The notes below the pieces were generated by a model, which saw nothing but the letters and a program-made list of their open reading frames with translations, was not told the DNA's origin and did no database searches. A program made the translations under genes and the position numbers. From NCBI RefSeq assembly GCF_900099655.1, contig NZ_FNDC01000003.1, positions 62,001 through 126,000 of the forward strand: a stretch of 64,000 bases of DNA. The letters are read 5' to 3'. Below, one piece after another: positions 27,294 to 35,682 of the stretch (positions are counted from its first letter, which is position 1; each line of letters starts with the position of its first letter). Source of the stretch: Planococcus glaciei (GTDB lineage Bacteria > Bacillota > Bacilli > Bacillales_A > Planococcaceae).

Positions 27294-28130
27294 TTAGTTC
27301 CCCTTTACATGAAAGATTAAGTTATCAATTAAACGTGCTTTTTCAAACTGTACGGCAATCGCCAGGATCGCTTCGCCTTCAATTTCATTGGCCAAAGCCG
27401 GATAACTGAGCAGCTCGATATAATCGATTTCGCCCGAAATGCGGCCGTCCAGATATTGCCGCACAACCGATACCGGATCTCGCCCTTCTATTGCTGCTTG
27501 TTTTCCGAGTTGCAGCGCTTGCTGCAAAAGAGGCGCTTCCCGTCGCTCTGCTTCGCTCAAATAGACGTTTCGGGAACTTTTGGCCAAGCCGTCCTCTTCC
27601 CGCACCGTTTCTCCCCGGCGTATCGAAAGCGGGAAATTATAATCTTCCACCATGGATTCGATAATCGCCAGCTGCTGGGCGTCTTTTTGGCCGAAATAAG
27701 CGCGGTCCGCTTCGGTCAGGTGAAATAATTTTGCCACCACTTTCAAGACGCCGTCAAAATGGCCCGGCCGCTTCGCTCCGCATAATACATCTGCAAGAGC
27801 TCCTGCTGAAATGGAAATTTGAGATTCCCGCGGATACATTTCTTCTGCTGACGGGGCAAATATCACGTCGGTTCCCGCCTGTTCCGCTAAACGCTGGTCG
27901 CGCTCCAAATCTCTCGGATACCGGTCAAAATCTTCATTAGGCCCAAACTGAGCCGGGTTGACGAAAATGCTCATCACCACACGGTCGTTTTCAGCTTTTG
28001 CTTTGTTGACGAGCGAAATATGGCCTTCGTGCAAAAAGCCCATTGTCGGTACAAGGCCGATCGTTTCACCGGAACCCTTGGTTTCTTTCACCCAGGCTTT
28101 TAATTCCTGGATCGTTTCAATCGTACGCAA
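27294..28130 (-). CDS. panC: Pantothenate synthetase PanC
   Basis: PanC joins pantoate and beta-alanine using ATP. The 278-residue product has the nucleotide-binding PTMGFLHEGH, the FVNPAQFGPNEDF loop and the KSSRNVYL motif. An ATG further upstream would add 17 residues. A TTG at 28130, reading (M)RTIETIQELK, has GAGGAG at about the right distance and matches the family N-terminus, so I use it. panB, usually the first gene of this operon, is not here. Confidence 0.94.
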   Translation of the reverse strand: MRTIETIQELKAWVKETKGSGETIGLVPTMGFLHEGHISLVNKAKAENDRVVMSIFVNPAQFGPNEDFDRYPRDLERDQRLAEQAGTDVIFAPSAEEMYPRESQISISAGALADVLCGAKRPGHFDGVLKVVAKLFHLTEADRAYFGQKDAQQLAIIESMVEDYNFPLSIRRGETVREEDGLAKSSRNVYLSEAERREAPLLQQALQLGKQAAIEGRDPVSVVRQYLDGRISGEIDYIELLSYPALANEIEGEAILAIAVQFEKARLIDNLIFHVKGN

Positions 28131-28164
28131 AATTCTTTCTCTCCTCTCGGGAAGAAAACCATAT

Positions 28165-28195
28165 AAAAAGCCTTCCGTCAAAAATAGACAGAAGG
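28165..28195 (-). terminator. Terminator-like hairpin in the panC leader
   Basis: Arms 28171-28179 and 28187-28195 (CCTTCCGTC / GACAGAAGG, one G-T pair) form a 9-bp stem followed by five T on the minus strand, about 35 bases before the panC start. It may end transcripts from birA, or act as an attenuator, because the upstream GACGGAGG could pair with one arm instead. Confidence 0.6.
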
Positions 28196-28324
28196 ACAGA
28201 AAAGTCGAATTCGGTTTCCTCCGTCCCTGTCATGTAGTAGATCAAGGCAGACATCATCATATAAATTTTTCAAGAGCAAACAGTTACCCGGTGCAGTTCA
28301 TATGCGATACTGCCCGCTAAAAAC

Positions 28325-28333
28325 ACTATAGCA
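28325..28333 (-). promoter_or_regulatory. Extended -10 promoter of panC-panD and start of a ~190-base leader
   Basis: The minus strand reads TGC-TATAGT at 28325-28333, about 25 bases after the birA stop. No strong -35 is visible. The transcript would carry a leader of roughly 190 bases before the panC TTG, with a small hairpin (GCAG...CTGC, about 28270-28312) and the terminator-like hairpin at 28165-28195. Leaders of pantothenate operons in some Firmicutes carry the pan RNA motif; I cannot confirm it here. Confidence 0.5.
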
Positions 28334-28357
28334 GAAATTCAAAAAAAACAAAATGAT

Positions 28358-29341
28358 TCAATTCGTCATTTCAATGTCAGCGGAATAAATGCCATGGAGC
28401 TTGCCGTCAGGCGTCCGCAATTGCAGCACGCCGTCTTCGGTAATGCCTTCTGCCATGCCTTCAAGCGTCTCTTTTGCCATACGAGCGCGCACCGGTCGGC
28501 CGATGGTTGAGGAATAGCTTTCCCACATCAGTTTGAGCATGCCGAAGCCTTCTGCAATATACAGATCGCTATACTGCTCAAGAAAATAGAGAATCGAAGA
28601 CACAAGCTGTTTGCGGTCCACATCATCCCCGCTTTCCATTTTCAGCGATGTGGCGATGTCCTGCACTTCGGGATCAAAATCTTCCCTCAATTGATTGACG
28701 TTCAACCCGATGCCGATGATCAACGCCTGGATGCCGTCTGCGTCAGACTGCAATTCGGTCAAAATGCCGGTGCATTTTTTGCCGTTCAGCAAAATATCAT
28801 TCGGCCATTTGATTTCCGGTTTCAGTCCTGTCACTTGTTCGATCGCGCGCACGACTGCAACAGCCGTCACCAGCGTAAACTGGGGTGCTTTTTGCGGCGG
28901 CACATCCGGCCGGAGGATGACGCTCATCCAAATGCCTTTGTTCGCTGCAGAATGCCACCTGCGCGCCATCCTTCCGCGTCCGGCCGTCTGTTCTTCAGTC
29001 AGGACCACCGTGCCGTCCGGCGCATCCTCCTGCGCCAATTGATGGGCTGCGATTTGAGTGGACGGGCATGATTCAAGAAAATGCATGTTCTGTCCCAGGC
29101 GCCCGGTTTTCAGCAAAGCCTGAATATCCGTGGGCTCTAATGTATCCGGAAGCGCCGATAAAATATAGCCTTTCTTTTTCACCGATTCAATCCGGTATCC
29201 CTGCTCTTCCAGCTCTTTTATGTGTTTCCAGACAGCGGTCCGGGAAATGCCGAATTCATCGGCCAGCTGCTGGCCGGAAATCGCTGTCCCTTGCGCTTCG
29301 ATCAAGCGCTGCGCCAATTTACGCGTCACTATGATGTTCAT
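28358..29341 (-). CDS. birA: BirA, biotin protein ligase and biotin operon repressor
   Basis: The 327-residue protein joins an N-terminal winged helix (GQQLADEFGISRTAVWKHIKELEEQGY) to the biotin ligase domain with the GRGRMARRW biotinyl-AMP loop and the KWPNDILL strand. It attaches biotin to acetyl-CoA and pyruvate carboxylase and, with the DNA-binding domain, represses biotin genes. The ATG overlaps the cca end by 23 bases, so the genes are translated from one mRNA. AAAGGA lies 11 bases upstream, slightly far. Confidence 0.94.
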   Translation of the reverse strand: MNIIVTRKLAQRLIEAQGTAISGQQLADEFGISRTAVWKHIKELEEQGYRIESVKKKGYILSALPDTLEPTDIQALLKTGRLGQNMHFLESCPSTQIAAHQLAQEDAPDGTVVLTEEQTAGRGRMARRWHSAANKGIWMSVILRPDVPPQKAPQFTLVTAVAVVRAIEQVTGLKPEIKWPNDILLNGKKCTGILTELQSDADGIQALIIGIGLNVNQLREDFDPEVQDIATSLKMESGDDVDRKQLVSSILYFLEQYSDLYIAEGFGMLKLMWESYSSTIGRPVRARMAKETLEGMAEGITEDGVLQLRTPDGKLHGIYSADIEMTN

Positions 29342-30452
29342 TGATAAACCAGTCCTTTATGCTTTCTTTGTCATTTTCCAGCTTACCGTACACAATGTTT
29401 TGTTCCAAGGCTTCAATCCACTTCTTTAGCCAGGGCCCTTGTTTTTTGCCGCTCCACTCCATCAAATTGGCCCCGTTTACGGCGAGGTCCGATTTTGTCT
29501 GGATGGGGAGCGCCGCTTTCCTGCCGGCAATATCGGCTTTCTTCCCCGCAAGCATCGCTGCAATTTCCAGCTGTTCGGCAGAAAAGATGTAATAGGTCCA
29601 GTCGTCCCATTGTTCCAAGCCGGCCGCTTTCAGCGACTGTTCAATGAGTTTCCGTTCTTCATTGGAAAACTTGTAAGCCTGGATTTCCATGAAGCCCGCA
29701 TTTCCCCGGTAGAGCATATACGCCCAGCCGCCGGCAGGCTGTCCAGTTGCCTCATAAAACGACCAGTCCGTTTCAAATAGCGGGCCTGCCGGCAAATGAC
29801 CAGTCAATCCCGACTCTTTTAAATAGCTCATGCTGCGGGCGGTATGGCCTTGAACCATGATTTTATCGAGTTCGTTTTTCAGCCGCTCCACGGCAATGGA
29901 ACGGATTCCTTCCGCTTCCTTTTGGATGGACAGCAAAGTCTCCCGGTCAATCTGAAAGTCCAGCTGGCCAGAAAAACGGACGGCCCGGAGCATGCGCAAG
30001 GCATCTTCCTGAAATCGCTCCTCCGGATTTCCGACAGCCCGAATCAAGCGTTTTTCAAGGTCGGTTCTTCCGCCAAACGGGTCGATAATCGCCTGTGTTT
30101 TATCCAGTGCCATCGCATTAATGGTGAAATCGCGCCGTTTCAAATCTTCTTCGAGCGACTGCACGAATTTCACCGTGTCCGGCCGGCGCTTATCGGAATA
30201 CGCGCCTTCCGTACGGAACGTCGTGACTTCAGTCCCTTCGCCGTCCAGCATCACCAGCACGGTGCCATGGGCAATTCCGGTGTCGATGGTGCGGGAGAAA
30301 AAGCTTTTCACTTGCTGCGGAGCGGCATTTGTTGCCACATCGATATCATGGGGCGCTTTCCCAAGCAGCAAATCGCGCACTGCCCCGCCGACGATGTACG
30401 CTTCAAACCCGCCTTTTTCAAGCGTTTCCACTACTTTTAAAGCCGTCTTCAT
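29319..30452 (-). CDS. cca: CCA-adding tRNA nucleotidyltransferase
   Basis: This class II nucleotidyltransferase adds or repairs the 3' CCA end of tRNAs. Visible motifs are GGAVRDLLLG followed by HDIDVATNA with the two metal-binding aspartates, the RRDFTINAMA motif, and the EDALRMLRAVRFSGQL template motif. Length is 377, near that of the B. subtilis enzyme. The start overlaps the bshA stop (ATGA). Confidence 0.95.
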   Translation of the reverse strand: MKTALKVVETLEKGGFEAYIVGGAVRDLLLGKAPHDIDVATNAAPQQVKSFFSRTIDTGIAHGTVLVMLDGEGTEVTTFRTEGAYSDKRRPDTVKFVQSLEEDLKRRDFTINAMALDKTQAIIDPFGGRTDLEKRLIRAVGNPEERFQEDALRMLRAVRFSGQLDFQIDRETLLSIQKEAEGIRSIAVERLKNELDKIMVQGHTARSMSYLKESGLTGHLPAGPLFETDWSFYEATGQPAGGWAYMLYRGNAGFMEIQAYKFSNEERKLIEQSLKAAGLEQWDDWTYYIFSAEQLEIAAMLAGKKADIAGRKAALPIQTKSDLAVNGANLMEWSGKKQGPWLKKWIEALEQNIVYGKLENDKESIKDWFINEHHSDA

Positions 30453-31591
30453 TGGCTTTTGCCTCTGTCGAGTAAGCGCTCATAGACAGCTTCGTATTGT
30501 TCCAGGATTTTAAACGAATTAAAATGCTGTTCGACCGTTTCCAGTGAACCTTTTTTCAGCGTTTCGTGTTGTTTGGCATCGGTCAAAATTCCGATGGCAC
30601 GTGATGCTGCAACTTCAACATCTCCCAGTTCCACCAAATAGCCGTTTTTGCCGGATTCGATAATTTCCGGAATGCCGCCAATATTTGTGCCGATGCAAGG
30701 CACACCGCAAGCCATTGCTTCCAGCAACACAAGTCCGAACGCTTCTTTTTCACTCATCAACAATTTGATGTCACTGATATTGTACAGCTCGGAAAGGTTG
30801 TCGCGCTTTCCGAGGAACAGCACGTGCTGTTCAAGCCCTAATTCTTTCACTTGCTGAACGGTACGCCCCATTTCAGGCCCGTCGCCGACAAGCAGCAATT
30901 TGGAAGGCACGTGTTTTTGCACACGGTGGAAAGTTTCGATAATGTCCGGCACCCGCTTGACGTTCCGGAAATTGGATACGTGAATGAGCACTTTGTCTTC
31001 TTCATCAATGCCGAGATCCTGTTTCAAGCTGCCGGGATCCGCCGCTTTGTATTCGCGTTCGTCGACGAAATTGTAAATGGTTTGAATCGTTTTATCGGGA
31101 TTGATCATGTCGTATGTCTGGTCGCGCAGCGAATTTGACACGGCTGTGACAACATCTGATTTTTCAATGCCGTATTTGATTGCTTCTTTTAATGAAGAAT
31201 CCGACCCAAGCACCGTGATGTCCGTGCCGTGCAAAGTGGTCACGATGCCGATATCGGACCCTGCCATGTCGCGCCCCAAAATGGCACAAACGGCATGGGG
31301 AATCGCATAATGCACATGCATCAGATCGAGTTGTTCATTTTTGATCACTTCCGCTATTTTCGTTGCCAAGGCAATGTCATACGGGGCATATTGAAACACC
31401 GAATAGCTGTTGACATCCACTTGGTGGCTAAAAATGTTCGGATACAAGCGGTTCAGGCGAAAAGGCGTGCTGGATGTGATGAAATGGACTTCGTGCCCTT
31501 TTTCAGCCAGCATTTTGCCCAGTTCTGTCGCGATGATGCCCGATCCCCCCACAGTTGGATAACAAGTGATGCCTATTTTCATTTTCCGCAA
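30449..31591 (-). CDS. bshA: Bacillithiol biosynthesis glycosyltransferase BshA
   Basis: BshA transfers N-acetylglucosamine from UDP-GlcNAc to L-malate, the first step of bacillithiol synthesis. The 380-residue GT4 glycosyltransferase shows CYPTVGGSGIIATELG at the N-terminus, HVSNFRNVKR, and the EKEAFGLVLLEAMACGVP nucleotide-sugar motif. A TTG at 31591 gives (M)RKMKIGITCYP, as in B. subtilis, and has AAGGTG six bases upstream; a GTG three codons earlier overlaps that site. The deacetylase gene bshB1, adjacent in B. subtilis, is absent. YpdA, 29 kb away, recycles the product. Confidence 0.93.
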   Translation of the reverse strand: MRKMKIGITCYPTVGGSGIIATELGKMLAEKGHEVHFITSSTPFRLNRLYPNIFSHQVDVNSYSVFQYAPYDIALATKIAEVIKNEQLDLMHVHYAIPHAVCAILGRDMAGSDIGIVTTLHGTDITVLGSDSSLKEAIKYGIEKSDVVTAVSNSLRDQTYDMINPDKTIQTIYNFVDEREYKAADPGSLKQDLGIDEEDKVLIHVSNFRNVKRVPDIIETFHRVQKHVPSKLLLVGDGPEMGRTVQQVKELGLEQHVLFLGKRDNLSELYNISDIKLLMSEKEAFGLVLLEAMACGVPCIGTNIGGIPEIIESGKNGYLVELGDVEVAASRAIGILTDAKQHETLKKGSLETVEQHFNSFKILEQYEAVYERLLDRGKSQ

Positions 31592-31601
31592 AGCGGTCAC
31601 C

Positions 31602-32006
31602 TTACTTTCTGTCTTTGCTAATTAAACGCCAGTCAATAAATCCTTCTTTTAGCCCTTTTAACAGCACTTCGGCCGTTCCCATGTTCGTTGCCAGCGGCAC
31701 TCCGTATACATCACAAAGGCGGATCAAAGCCGACACATCCGGTTCATGCGGCTGGGCAGTCAACGGATCCCGGAAGAAAATGACCATATCCATTTCGTTC
31801 TGTGCAATCATTGCACCGATTTGCTGATCGCCGCCTAACGGACCCGACTGGAAGCGGATAACTTCGAGCCCGGTGCCGTCAATGACGCGCTGTCCGGTAG
31901 TCCCAGTCGCGTAAAGAGTATGTTCAGATAAAATTGGTTTATAAGCTGTCACAAACTGGATCAAATCGTCTTTTTTCCGGTCGTGCGCGATTAAAGCGAT
32001 TTTCAT
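31602..32006 (-). CDS. mgsA: Methylglyoxal synthase
   Basis: MgsA converts dihydroxyacetone phosphate to methylglyoxal and phosphate, a bypass used when phosphate is short. The 134-residue product has the phosphate-binding ATGTTG, the catalytic [11 protein letters not shown] and the [14 protein letters not shown] motif. The start at 32006 is preceded by AAAGGGG; an open extension of 11 codons is not supported. It follows dapB by 13 bases. Confidence 0.95.
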   Translation of the reverse strand: MKIALIAHDRKKDDLIQFVTAYKPILSEHTLYATGTTGQRVIDGTGLEVIRFQSGPLGGDQQIGAMIAQNEMDMVIFFRDPLTAQPHEPDVSALIRLCDVYGVPLATNMGTAEVLLKGLKEGFIDWRLISKDRK

Positions 32007-32019
32007 GTCAATATCCCCT

Positions 32020-32820
32020 TTACCTGATAATGTGTTCAAGTCCGTAAATCAATTCTTCTGTTTCCATCACGGTGTTAATGGACAGCACGATGCCCGACAT
32101 AAATGAACCCCGGTTAAATGAGTCGTGTCGGACCGTCAGCAGCTGGCCTTCGCCGCCAAGAAGAACTTGCTGGTGGGCGACAAGCCCCGGCAGCCGGACA
32201 CTGTGGATCCGCATGCCATCGTAATTGGCGCCTCTAGCGCCTGGCAACGTTTCTTTTTCCCTTACATGCCCTTGTTCATGGACCGGACGATGCGCGGAAA
32301 TCAAATGCGCCGTCTTCATGGCTGTGCCGGACGGTGCATCAAGTTTTTGGTCATGGTGCATTTCGATGATTTCAACATCGGGCAAGTACTTAGCTGCCTG
32401 CTCGGCAAATTTCATCATCAGCACCGCGCCGACTGCAAAGTTCGGAGCGATGATGCAACCCACTTTTGTGTCTTTCGCTAATTGCGCCAGCTCTTCAAGT
32501 TCTTCGTCCGAAAAGCCCGTTGTGCCTACGACGGGACGGATTTTTAACTCCAATGCCGTTTTCGTATGGGTATAAACCGATTCCGGAGACGTCAAGTCCA
32601 CCAACACATCCGGACGGGTTTGTGCATGCAATTTATTCAGATCGGTAAAAACGGGAACCGTATAGCCCTCCGGAAACAAACCGGTTTCCGCTAATGTGGC
32701 GCCGATTTCCTTATAGTCCAAAGCGGCGACCAGTTCCATATCGGTATTCTTCATGACTGTATGTACGGCTTCCTGCCCCATCTTTCCTCTAGCTCCAGCA
32801 ATTGCCACTCGAATTGTCAT
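32020..32820 (-). CDS. dapB: 4-hydroxy-tetrahydrodipicolinate reductase
   Basis: DapB catalyses the NAD(P)H-dependent second step of the diaminopimelate/lysine branch. The N-terminal nucleotide motif [11 protein letters not shown] and the catalytic segment [15 protein letters not shown] are clear. The start at 32820 overlaps the ypjD stop (ATGA) and has GGAAGAGG upstream; the open frame upstream overlaps ypjD and is not used. The product has 266 residues, the usual length. Confidence 0.95.
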   Translation of the reverse strand: MTIRVAIAGARGKMGQEAVHTVMKNTDMELVAALDYKEIGATLAETGLFPEGYTVPVFTDLNKLHAQTRPDVLVDLTSPESVYTHTKTALELKIRPVVGTTGFSDEELEELAQLAKDTKVGCIIAPNFAVGAVLMMKFAEQAAKYLPDVEIIEMHHDQKLDAPSGTAMKTAHLISAHRPVHEQGHVREKETLPGARGANYDGMRIHSVRLPGLVAHQQVLLGGEGQLLTVRHDSFNRGSFMSGIVLSINTVMETEELIYGLEHIIR

Positions 32821-33155
32821 TCTGCCTCTTCCTTTCTGGTCCAGCGATTTTTGTCTCTCGTATTGAATTTCTCCATCACCCGGCCGTGGGCATGCGCCAA
32901 ATCGATATCCAGCGAATTTGCCATACAAATCAAAACGAATAACAAATCGCCCATTTCAGCCTCGATTGTATTGTCCTCTTCGGTCGCTTTCTTTTTCTTC
33001 GGCCCGTATTCGTGCATCACTTCACGCGATAATTCCCCTAATTCTTCTGTCAGCCGAGCCATCAATTCCATCGGTGCAAAATAGCCTTCTTTGAATTGGC
33101 CAATGTAGGCATCCACTTCCTGCTGCAGCTGTTTCATTGTTTTATCTCCGTTCAT
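32817..33155 (-). CDS. ypjD: MazG-like nucleotide pyrophosphohydrolase YpjD
   Basis: This 112-residue all-alpha pyrophosphatase has the metal-binding pattern EELGELSREV ... EAEMGDLLFVLICMAN. The C-terminal FNTRDKNRWTRKEE is nearly the same as in B. subtilis YpjD. Such enzymes hydrolyse unwanted nucleoside triphosphates; the true substrate is unknown. It is the first gene of the ypjD-dapB-mgsA-bshA-cca-birA transcript and has a strong promoter upstream. Confidence 0.9.
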   Translation of the reverse strand: MNGDKTMKQLQQEVDAYIGQFKEGYFAPMELMARLTEELGELSREVMHEYGPKKKKATEEDNTIEAEMGDLLFVLICMANSLDIDLAHAHGRVMEKFNTRDKNRWTRKEEAE

Positions 33156-33175
33156 ATCATCACACTCCTCATTTC

Positions 33176-33226
33176 ATCGTAAAGAAAACTGGGGATGTTG
33201 TCAAAATCAATATTTTAGCTGATAAT
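33176..33226. promoter_or_regulatory. Back-to-back overlapping sigma-A promoters (ypjD leftward, YitT gene rightward)
   Basis: Leftward: TTGACA (minus strand, 33199-33204), 17-base spacer, TACGAT (33176-33181). Rightward: TTGTCA (33198-33203), 17-base spacer, GATAAT (33221-33226). The two -35 boxes overlap in five bases, so polymerase cannot occupy both at once. Confidence 0.85.
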
Positions 33227-33269
33227 ACAGAAGTTGAGTTTCACTTTATGGATAGGGGATGAACGACCG

Positions 33270-34136
33270 ATGAAAGATCTGCAATTGAAAAATGTGTTAT
33301 TCATATTGCTGGGGGCTGCCATTTACAGTTTTGGCTTTGTCCACTTCAATATTCAGAATGAATTGGGTGAAGGCGGGTTCGCAGGCATTACGCTGATCTT
33401 ATTCTTCCTATTTAATTGGGATCCCGCTTTAATGAACTTGTTATTAAACATTCCGCTGTTTTTTATCGGCTGGAAGCTGCTCGGCAGAAAAGTTTTCCTT
33501 TATACGATTATCGGGACCGTGGCAGTTTCGGTTTTCCTGAAAATTTTTCTGGTCTATGAAATTCAGATCAATTTGCACGAAGATTTGTTTTTGGCTACGC
33601 TGTTCGCCGGCGTTTTTGTCGGTATCGGACTCGGCATCATTTTCCGCTACGGCGGAACGACAGGCGGAGTGGATATCATTGCCCGCCTCGTCCAGAAATA
33701 CAGCGGCTGGAGCATGGGGAAAACGATGTTCCTGTTTGACGCTTGCGTAATTGTGTTGTCCCGCCTGACATTCCTCGACAACCGTACGATGATGTATACG
33801 CTTGTCGCCGTGTTTGTCGGTGCACGGGTCATTGATTTTGTGCAGGAAGGCGCTTATTCAGGCCGAGGCGCTATGATCATCTCGAATTCCCAGGAAGAAA
33901 TCGCCAGCCGCATTGCAAAAGAGATGGACCGGGGCATTACCATCCTGCGCGGCTATGGCCATTTCACGAAAGAAGAACGGGAAGTGCTGTACTGCGTCGT
34001 TGCGAAAAATGAAATCGTCCGTTTGAAGAACATCATCAACAGCGTCGACCCGCACGCGTTCGTTTCCTTGATGGAAGTCCACGACGTTATGGGCGAAGGT
34101 TTTACGCTCGATGACCAAAAGCAGCCGATTGGCTGA
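33270..34136 (+). CDS. YitT family membrane protein (YpjC-like)
   Basis: The 288-residue protein has about five hydrophobic membrane segments in the first 170 residues, including the family signature RYGGTTGGVDIIARLV. A soluble C-terminal DUF2179 domain carries AMIISNSQEEIASRI and GITILRGYGHFTKEEREVLYCVV. Transport function is proposed for the family but not proven. The start at 33270 follows GGGGATG by eight bases. B. subtilis has the homologue ypjC at the same place. Confidence 0.9.
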   Translation: MKDLQLKNVLFILLGAAIYSFGFVHFNIQNELGEGGFAGITLILFFLFNWDPALMNLLLNIPLFFIGWKLLGRKVFLYTIIGTVAVSVFLKIFLVYEIQINLHEDLFLATLFAGVFVGIGLGIIFRYGGTTGGVDIIARLVQKYSGWSMGKTMFLFDACVIVLSRLTFLDNRTMMYTLVAVFVGARVIDFVQEGAYSGRGAMIISNSQEEIASRIAKEMDRGITILRGYGHFTKEEREVLYCVVAKNEIVRLKNIINSVDPHAFVSLMEVHDVMGEGFTLDDQKQPIG

Positions 34137-34144
34137 TTCGAAAT

Positions 34145-34197
34145 AAAAAGACCTTCCGGCAGCGCCTGCAACAACGGGCTAACTGGAAGGTCTTTTT
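34145..34197 (+). terminator. Terminator of the YitT gene
   Basis: A perfect 13-bp stem (AAAAAGACCTTCC with GGAAGGTCTTTTT), a 27-base loop and a T run lie just after the stop codon. Confidence 0.88.
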
Positions 34198-34230
34198 TGC
34201 TGGCAAAAGCACGCCTAATGGCTGACAAAC

Positions 34231-34282
34231 AAAAAAAGATTGCCCGTTGGCCACTGCTCAGTGGATTACGGGACAATCTTTT
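34231..34282 (-). terminator. Terminator of the YugP-type peptidase gene
   Basis: Outer arms AAAAGATTGCCCG and CGGGACAATCTTTT pair with one bulge around an inner perfect CCACTG/CAGTGG hairpin. Seven T follow on the minus strand. It converges with the terminator of the YitT gene. Confidence 0.85.
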
Positions 34283-34286
34283 GTGG

Positions 34287-34961
34287 TTAAGACCGGTTCA
34301 TGCTGGTGTAGATCAACAATAAGCGGCCTAGTTCAAGTACGGCAACAGCAGTTGCAGCAACATACGTCATGGCAGCTGCGCTTAATACTTTTTTCGCATC
34401 GCGTTCTTCCTCGTTGCGGATAATATTATTCGAAAGCAATTGGTCCATCGCGCGGCTCGAAGCGTTAAACTCCACCGGCAACGTGATCAGCTGGAACAGA
34501 ACCCCTGCAGCCAGTAAAATAATACCAATTAACAAAGCCCCGCTCCAAGCGGAAAACAATCCGATCATGATAAAGATCCAAGACATATTGGATGAAATAT
34601 TGACGACCGGCACCAGGCGATGGCGCAAGCGAAGGAACGAATAATCTTCCGCGTCCTGAATCGCGTGGCCGACTTCGTGCGCCGCTACCGCTGTACCTGC
34701 GACCGAAGCGTCGTGGTAGTTATGGCTGCTCAGCGCCACCGTTTTAGTCAACGGGTTGTAATGGTCGCTTAGCATGCCGCGGCTTTCCACTACTTTTACA
34801 TCATGCAAGCCATTGTTATCTAAAATGATGCGCGCAACTTGCGCACCGGCAATACCGGACGTTGAACGGATTTTGGAATATTTGCCGTATGTCCGCTTTA
34901 ATTTAAATTGAGCCCACATAGGAATAATCAGCAAAAGGATGAAATAAATCAGAAAATCCAT
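34287..34961 (-). CDS. YugP-type zinc metallopeptidase, membrane-bound
   Basis: The 224-residue protein has an N-terminal membrane helix, the zinc motif HEVGH in AVAAHEVGHAIQDAEDY, and two or three further hydrophobic helices. It belongs to the YugP/Zn_peptidase_2 family. Function in Bacillus is not known. It is not in the B. subtilis ypjD-qcr interval as I recall it, where ypjB lies between ypjC and ypjA, so the position looks like a local exchange. It is probably a single-gene unit. Confidence 0.85.
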   Translation of the reverse strand: MDFLIYFILLLIIPMWAQFKLKRTYGKYSKIRSTSGIAGAQVARIILDNNGLHDVKVVESRGMLSDHYNPLTKTVALSSHNYHDASVAGTAVAAHEVGHAIQDAEDYSFLRLRHRLVPVVNISSNMSWIFIMIGLFSAWSGALLIGIILLAAGVLFQLITLPVEFNASSRAMDQLLSNNIIRNEEERDAKKVLSAAAMTYVAATAVAVLELGRLLLIYTSMNRS

Positions 34962-35013
34962 CTGGTTAACACACCTTTCTTTTCTGCTTCTCCCTATATT
35001 TTACTAGCTTTGG

Positions 35014-35625
35014 TCAGCTATGGTCAACTGATACGCTGTGCGGCTTGTTCATATGGACGACCACATACGAAAACGCAATACAGGCAATTGACAGCCAGAA
35101 AGTGAAATAGCCGATTTGGGCAGTGTAAGCATCAAGGCTTCCGTAGATCGGCATTTGGCCAAACACATAGTCGATGACAACATCATGCAAGGTCCAAATG
35201 GCCGCAGCGGCAGCTGCCAACCAGCCGAAGCGGTAATGGTCGATATACAGCACTGCCTGCATCGCCATTGCAAGATGGGACACGACGAGCATCCAGCCCA
35301 GCCAGCCGATGGAACCGGTTTCTGCCAACGTTAACAAATTCATCACAACGGCCCATAGTCCGTATTTGATCAACGTGACAAACGCCAATGCTTCAAAGAG
35401 AGAACTTCTCTTGCCAATCAGCCAGAGTCCAAGGACAATCGTGAAAAATAAACTGGCTGTGGGGCTATCGGGAACGAATATTAAAAATTTCGGTTCGGTT
35501 ATTTTCAATTGCCAGCCGTACCATATGTATCCGTAAATCGTTCCGCCTAAGTTTATCAGAAAAACCAGGAGCAGAAACGGCCGGAACATCAGCCAGGCGG
35601 AAATCTTCTGTACAAAAGAAACCAT
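35014..35625 (-). CDS. ypjA: YpjA-like membrane protein (DUF1405)
   Basis: This 203-residue hydrophobic protein has about five or six membrane helices and belongs to DUF1405, whose role is unknown. It contains the conserved FEALAFVTLIKYGLWAV and LHDVVIDYV segments. The start at 35625 has AAAGGAAGAA upstream. It is downstream of qcrC as in B. subtilis but separated by a strong terminator, so some control between respiration genes and ypjA is likely. Confidence 0.85.
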   Translation of the reverse strand: MVSFVQKISAWLMFRPFLLLVFLINLGGTIYGYIWYGWQLKITEPKFLIFVPDSPTASLFFTIVLGLWLIGKRSSLFEALAFVTLIKYGLWAVVMNLLTLAETGSIGWLGWMLVVSHLAMAMQAVLYIDHYRFGWLAAAAAAIWTLHDVVIDYVFGQMPIYGSLDAYTAQIGYFTFWLSIACIAFSYVVVHMNKPHSVSVDHS

Positions 35626-35647
35626 CGCATTCTTCCTTTCAGATAGC

Positions 35648-35674
35648 AAAAAAGAGCCGGTTTCCCGGCTCTTT
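35648..35674 (-). terminator. Terminator of qcrABC
   Basis: The perfect 10-bp stem AAAGAGCCGG / CCGGCTCTTT with a TTTC loop is followed on the minus strand by six T. It lies nine bases after the qcrC stop. Confidence 0.9.
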
Positions 35675-35682
35675 CTAAAACT

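Noticed and set aside
26214-27320. Plus-strand frame of 368 codons
   Set aside because: It is antisense to dinG, the panD terminator and panD, which are all certain genes; its product has no recognisable domain.
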